From the IMG/VR virus record IMGVR_UViG_3300048033_000725, positions 1-64,000 of that record: 64,000 nt of DNA, one strand, 5' to 3'. Of the stretch, positions 60,429 to 64,000 are shown in pieces (within the stretch, counting starts at the first letter, position 1; every line of letters starts with the position of its first letter). The translations under genes were made by a program, and so were the position numbers. The DNA is from a virus. Under the pieces are notes generated by a model. It made no database searches, was not told the origin of the DNA, and was given only the letters and a program-made list of their open reading frames with translations.

Positions 60429-60474
60429 TTCTTGTTTTCTCCCAAAATTTACATTAAGATTTGTTTATCAAATA

Positions 60475-60482
60475 TATTTATA
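60475..60482 (-). promoter_or_regulatory. T4-type late promoter for the giant virion gene
   Basis: TATAAATA on the minus strand, 47 bases before the start at 60428. Confidence 0.88.
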
Positions 60483-60490
60483 CGACAAAA

Positions 60491-60733
60491 TTATCCGCCG
60501 AAGCCGATATGATATGCCGTAATATAGTCTCTAATATCTTCATCCTGAATTCTCAATGTACCTCGAATGTTGATATCTGTTGCCAGTTTGCTTGATTGTA
60601 CTGCCGCATCAGCAATACGCTGTGTTGTGATTGCTTGGTCAGCATCAAGGACGTTGACTACGTTAATTAAGTCGTTTGTTCTAGTTACCCACTGAGTAAT
60701 AGAGTTTGAATTGTTTAATGTTGCGATTGCCAT
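60491..60733 (-). CDS. Small virion-region protein
   Basis: 80 aa. ATLNNSNSITQWVTRTNDLINVVN followed by ITTQRIADAAVQSSKLATDI and a beta ending RGTLRIQDEDI. The asparagine-rich start and helical middle resemble short proteins between fibre genes in marine T4-like phages, possibly trimerising linkers of a fibre. No catalytic motif was seen. A late promoter lies 23 bases upstream. Confidence 0.72.
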   Translation of the reverse strand: MAIATLNNSNSITQWVTRTNDLINVVNVLDADQAITTQRIADAAVQSSKLATDINIRGTLRIQDEDIRDYITAYHIGFGG

Positions 60734-60750
60734 TGGTTTCCCCTATGCTT

Positions 60751-61011
60751 TTATTTATTTATAAGTTGAGTGAGTAAAGATTTGATATCTTTTATGTCAT
60801 CTTCCAAACTATTTAGTCTTTTCGTATTCGCTGCCTGTTCTTCACGAAGTCTTTTCTTTTCCAAGTATTCGTTGATTTCTTGGTCACTTAGGGACACTAA
60901 TACAGCCTTTGAGTATGGGTCACGAACATAGTTGGGATTATCCTGAACCCCCAAGAAAACATCGTCTTCTTGGGGTTTGATTTCAGTTGGCATCAAATTT
61001 TTATCTGGCAT
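60751..61011 (-). CDS. Small virion-region protein with C-terminal coiled coil
   Basis: 86 aa. PDKNLMPTEIKPQEDD, then DNPNYVRDPYSKAVLVSL, a conserved-looking core, then a heptad coil (TKRLNSLEDDIKDIKSLLTQL). Its ATG shares a base with the 991-aa gene's stop codon, so translation is coupled. Its last codons are the late promoter of the next gene. The function is unknown; possibly an adaptor or fibre chaperone. Confidence 0.72.
   Translation of the reverse strand: MPDKNLMPTEIKPQEDDVFLGVQDNPNYVRDPYSKAVLVSLSDQEINEYLEKKRLREEQAANTKRLNSLEDDIKDIKSLLTQLINK
60756..60763 (-). promoter_or_regulatory. T4-type late promoter
   Basis: TATAAATA on the minus strand, overlapping the last codons of the 60751-61011 gene and 23 bases before the next start. 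Confidence 0.8.
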
Positions 61012-64000
61012 TAAGTGCTACCTGTTAAAATTCTCAAATCTTGTGCATAAGGTACTCTTGCTTTACTATCCGTAAACAAACATACTTTTACTGCAAATGT
61101 TACAAAGTTACCAAATTCAACACCGTTAGCATTTGTGTATGATACAGTCCCGCCCGCTGGCTTCCATTCATAGTCAAAGGTATCACCTTCATATTCTGAG
61201 AATGTCTGCTTTTGTTGTAGGTCCATACGAACATATGGTGTATCATCAAAATCACTGTCATCACCAGCAGAGATAATTTTATAGTAAACTTCAATCTCTG
61301 AACCACGTGGGCGATAGCAACGCATTCTGACATTAATATTGTCGGATGCAACTCTATCTTCAGGAATTGTTACTTGTTTTGTAACATATCTTGCAAGAGC
61401 ATTACCATCAACTGCACTTGTTTCGCCTGAAACAACAAATATTGGTGCCACTTGTGCGCCCGTTGCCGCAATTGTCAGTGTAGGTGTTTCGTAGTAACCG
61501 ACACCACCATTCGTTACACGAATACCGATGAAGTCTCCACTATTATATAGTCCATCAAATTCTGTACCATCTGAGATAACACCTTCTGCCTGGAAGCCAC
61601 TACCTACGCCAGTCATAATTATGCCGCCATTGTCAGTAGTCGGAACGTTTGCTGGGTCATAACCAGTACCTACTTTCTGGAGTATAATTTCTTCTGAAGA
61701 AATATCACCATCATTAATAAGTTGGTCAATCAACAACGCTCTTGCAGGTTCAATATCAATTGCAGGTGATACATCAACATTGGTAGAAGTTAGTGTGTAC
61801 TTGAAGTAGAATGTTCCTGCCTCAGGTCCTGCACCCATTTCTCTATTTGCAAATACGTTCTCATCTGGAATGTATTCTTTCCAATCAGCATCAATCGCCT
61901 GTTCTGGTTCAAGTTGCTCATCTTCGGCATTTACCAAAGTTGTACCTTTATAGTAGAACTTAATATCTGTCGCATCACTTGGGTCAATAGTCTCAACAAT
62001 TGATTTAAACACTTGCCAAGGATACATATCCTCAGTTTCGTATTGACCAAGAATTGCTTCACCAACAACAGAAGTATCAAAGTTTGCTTTGTACAGTCTG
62101 AACATCAAATCCTGGGTTTGCTCTGCGGTCCATGTTGAAGCGTTTTGTGACTTAAACAAAGAACCAGCATATGGCTGTTCTGTAATTCTATTAGAAGAAC
62201 CTAAGATTTCAGCCCCCATTTCAGTGATATATGTCTCATAATTGTTAGAGTTCGACAAAAGAACAACTGCATATTCACCAGGCTCCAAGTAGACTGGAGA
62301 TGGGAATGCAACTTCTGTTGGTGCAGAGAGGACACTTTCAGCATCGAAAGGATTCTCTGGCAGAACAACATCAGCAGGCGGAATATCTACCTTACCGAAC
62401 GGGACAATCAATGCACTGTCTGGGTAACCATTGTTTGTTGGGCGAATTTGAACAGATACAGGAATTGCTTCATCTTTAGTTTTAAAGAACAAGTCAATCT
62501 TTGTAATGTAAACACCATTTGGGTGTTTCTGTGCATCGACCAAGATTGTTTCTGCAACTGGGTCATACCAACCAACAACTCTGCTTGAACGGCGGCGAGA
62601 AGTAATTCTACTTGTTGCCGAACGTACAGTTCTTGTTTGCGTAACAGTCTCACGAATAAGCGCAGGTACACGGGTTGTAATCGTAGTATTCTGCATAATT
62701 TTCTTCTGACCTGTTGCACGATAAGTTGCATCAGCCGAAGTTGTACAATCTCTTGGGTCAGCCTTATTTGGGTCATCAAGAATTCGGAATACACGTTCAC
62801 CAGTTTTGAAGCGCAATCCATCTTCACCCTCATTAGGCAACTCAAACACACCAGCAAGGCGACCAGAACCGTCAGTCTTCAACGCATCACCAGGAGCCGC
62901 TCTTGTCAAACCAGACAAACGGGCAGTTGGTGGTCTACGAGTGATTGTCGCACCATTAGCGTCTTGCACAGAGGATACTGTTCCTACAATTTCCAAAGTC
63001 CTAGAGTTGTCAGCAACAATCTGGTCAATCTCTGCTTGAGAACCTGGGTTTTGTTCAGTAATGATATCATCAACTGTACGCTTAATGTCATATGTCGCTT
63101 CAAATTGGAATTTGATTTCATAATAATTTGTCATTGGTCCAGGACCATAGTTCACACGACCAGTCGGGTTAATCCAAATACGGAGATACTGCTTACCTTT
63201 TCTAGTATATACGCCAGCAAGAACATTACGCCCATTTGGATATGTAGCAGTCCAGTTAGTATCTGTTTGGAAAACAGAACCCGCACGAACACCAGAGAAG
63301 CGACCTGCCAAGAAGCGGTTTGTGCTAAAGCGCCACCACCAGCGGCGTCTCCACCAACGTCTAAACCAACGTCTGCGTACATTCGGGAATCTAACAACAA
63401 TGTATTCGCTAGAAGCATTCAGGTCTCCACGAACTTGAATACCAGTTACCTTGAGTGTTTTCGCACTAATATCATTACCATTTTCATCAGGACCCAAAAT
63501 GTCTGTAATATTATACGTCTTAATGATACGTCTTCTATGTCTACGACCAACGGCAGGAGACCATTTACCTGATACTGTTGCAGACTGAATAACAGTACGT
63601 TTAACAATACGAGTTGAGAATGTATCTTCTGAAGTTAGTCCTTCAACAACGAGTTTACCTGTCGAACCATCGTGACCAGATACGATATTACCACGACCCA
63701 AAGTTGTAGATGGGTCATCAACATCGTATACTAAGACTTCTTCTTTTTCTAAGAAACGTCTTTCCTGTGGAAGCGCATCATTAGGGAATGTCAACTGAGT
63801 ACCAACAATGTCAAGTGTATTTGCTGGCTTACAATATGCGGCAACAGATGTGTTGTCGAACCAAGGGAAAACTGTAGTGTTTGGCTTCATGCCTGCCACT
63901 GTAAAGAATACTTCTTTTGCTCTCATCCATGGGATGATAGTCAAGTCAACAACCTTGTTACCCAAAGAACGTTTAACAGTCTTCATACCCCAACGTGTAC
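61011..64000 (-). CDS. Large virion structural protein, 5' end outside window
   Basis: At least 995 codons. The first ATG in view is at 63986, but the frame stays open to the window edge (T-R-W-G precedes it) and no ribosome site fits that ATG, so the true start is probably upstream. It begins with VVDLTIIPWMRAKEVFFTVAGMKPN, a domain I recall in large fibre or baseplate proteins of marine T4-like phages, and ends FAVKVCLFTDSKARVPYAQDLR. Residues 204-220 (from ATG 63986) form an extraordinary Arg/Trp-rich run. A domain around 180-310 is shared with the 2019-aa protein. Confidence 0.85.
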   Translation of the reverse strand, partial: TRWGMKTVKRSLGNKVVDLTIIPWMRAKEVFFTVAGMKPNTTVFPWFDNTSVAAYCKPANTLDIVGTQLTFPNDALPQERRFLEKEEVLVYDVDDPSTTLGRGNIVSGHDGSTGKLVVEGLTSEDTFSTRIVKRTVIQSATVSGKWSPAVGRRHRRRIIKTYNITDILGPDENGNDISAKTLKVTGIQVRGDLNASSEYIVVRFPNVRRRWFRRWWRRRWWWRFSTNRFLAGRFSGVRAGSVFQTDTNWTATYPNGRNVLAGVYTRKGKQYLRIWINPTGRVNYGPGPMTNYYEIKFQFEATYDIKRTVDDIITEQNPGSQAEIDQIVADNSRTLEIVGTVSSVQDANGATITRRPPTARLSGLTRAAPGDALKTDGSGRLAGVFELPNEGEDGLRFKTGERVFRILDDPNKADPRDCTTSADATYRATGQKKIMQNTTITTRVPALIRETVTQTRTVRSATSRITSRRRSSRVVGWYDPVAETILVDAQKHPNGVYITKIDLFFKTKDEAIPVSVQIRPTNNGYPDSALIVPFGKVDIPPADVVLPENPFDAESVLSAPTEVAFPSPVYLEPGEYAVVLLSNSNNYETYITEMGAEILGSSNRITEQPYAGSLFKSQNASTWTAEQTQDLMFRLYKANFDTSVVGEAILGQYETEDMYPWQVFKSIVETIDPSDATDIKFYYKGTTLVNAEDEQLEPEQAIDADWKEYIPDENVFANREMGAGPEAGTFYFKYTLTSTNVDVSPAIDIEPARALLIDQLINDGDISSEEIILQKVGTGYDPANVPTTDNGGIIMTGVGSGFQAEGVISDGTEFDGLYNSGDFIGIRVTNGGVGYYETPTLTIAATGAQVAPIFVVSGETSAVDGNALARYVTKQVTIPEDRVASDNINVRMRCYRPRGSEIEVYYKIISAGDDSDFDDTPYVRMDLQQKQTFSEYEGDTFDYEWKPAGGTVSYTNANGVEFGNFVTFAVKVCLFTDSKARVPYAQDLRILTGST

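Noticed and set aside
62637-63572. 311-codon plus-strand open frame opposite the large virion gene
   Set aside because: It lies wholly within the minus-strand virion gene, is Ser/Thr/Arg/Cys-rich as expected of a mirrored frame, and has no ribosome site or promoter.

Overview
The window is a segment of a T4-like myovirus genome, most like the marine T4 superfamily. All protein genes read on the minus strand. The T4 core is present in T4 order: neck, tail and head genes 13-14-15-16-17-18-19-20-67-68-21-22-23, then uvsY, uvsW, 55, 47, 46, 45, 44, 62, regA, 43, uvsX, 41 and the start of 61. Marine-type additions (CobS/CobT-like pair, Hsp20, ferredoxin, CmoA-like enzyme, very large fibre-like virion proteins) point to an aquatic bacterial host. 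The window does not identify the host. No tRNA, CRISPR array, insertion sequence or integrase was seen.

Layout, high to low coordinates (the direction of transcription). 64.0-54.4 kb: four virion genes with two giant fibre/whisker-like proteins. 54.3-41.6 kb: neck, terminase, tail sheath and tube, portal, prohead core, protease and capsid. 41.5-32.6 kb: a tube paralogue, uvsY, uvsW, an Sm-like protein, then an early operon of sigma factor 55, nuclease 47/46, a decayed peptide-deformylase-like protein, dCMP deaminase and an asparagine-synthase-like PP-loop enzyme. 32.5-30.7 kb: a DNA cytosine methyltransferase overlapping a CmoA-like gene. 30.5-26.9 kb: VWA/CobT-like and MoxR/CobS-like genes. 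26.9-23.4 kb: nucleotide hydrolase, clamp, clamp loader, RegA, dUTPase, Hsp20. 22.9-13.0 kb: endolysin, ferredoxin, DNA polymerase, a membrane protein, nuclease, UvsX, gp41 helicase, a degenerate 2OG oxygenase. 12.6-11.3 kb: small early genes. 11.2-0.27 kb: one long late operon of predicted internal-head or virion proteins ending at a terminator, then gp61 primase running off the edge.

Regulation is unusually legible. Thirteen sigma-70-like promoters (TTGACA or TTGACT, exactly 17 bp, then a TATAAT-like box) precede early genes, two of them inside upstream coding sequences and one on the plus strand. TATAAATA late promoters, the type used by the gp55 encoded here, precede capsid, portal, scaffold, fibre, Hsp20 and internal-protein genes. 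Strong hairpin terminators separate units.

Two observations stand out. First, the cytosine-C5 methyltransferase has Arg in place of the conserved motif X Asn, overlaps a CmoA-like (carboxy-SAM synthase family) gene, and lies next to an AsnB-like amide-forming enzyme. This suggests DNA carboxymethylation, possibly followed by amidation. Second, several proteins of the 0.3-11.2 kb operon carry N-terminal or internal LxE|A/G/S sites matching the capsid protein's predicted cleavage site and T4 capsid-targeting sequences. They look like enzymes packaged in the head and cut apart by gp21, including an NMN-adenylyltransferase-like polyprotein, a HAD nucleotidase and a ligase-like KxDG protein.
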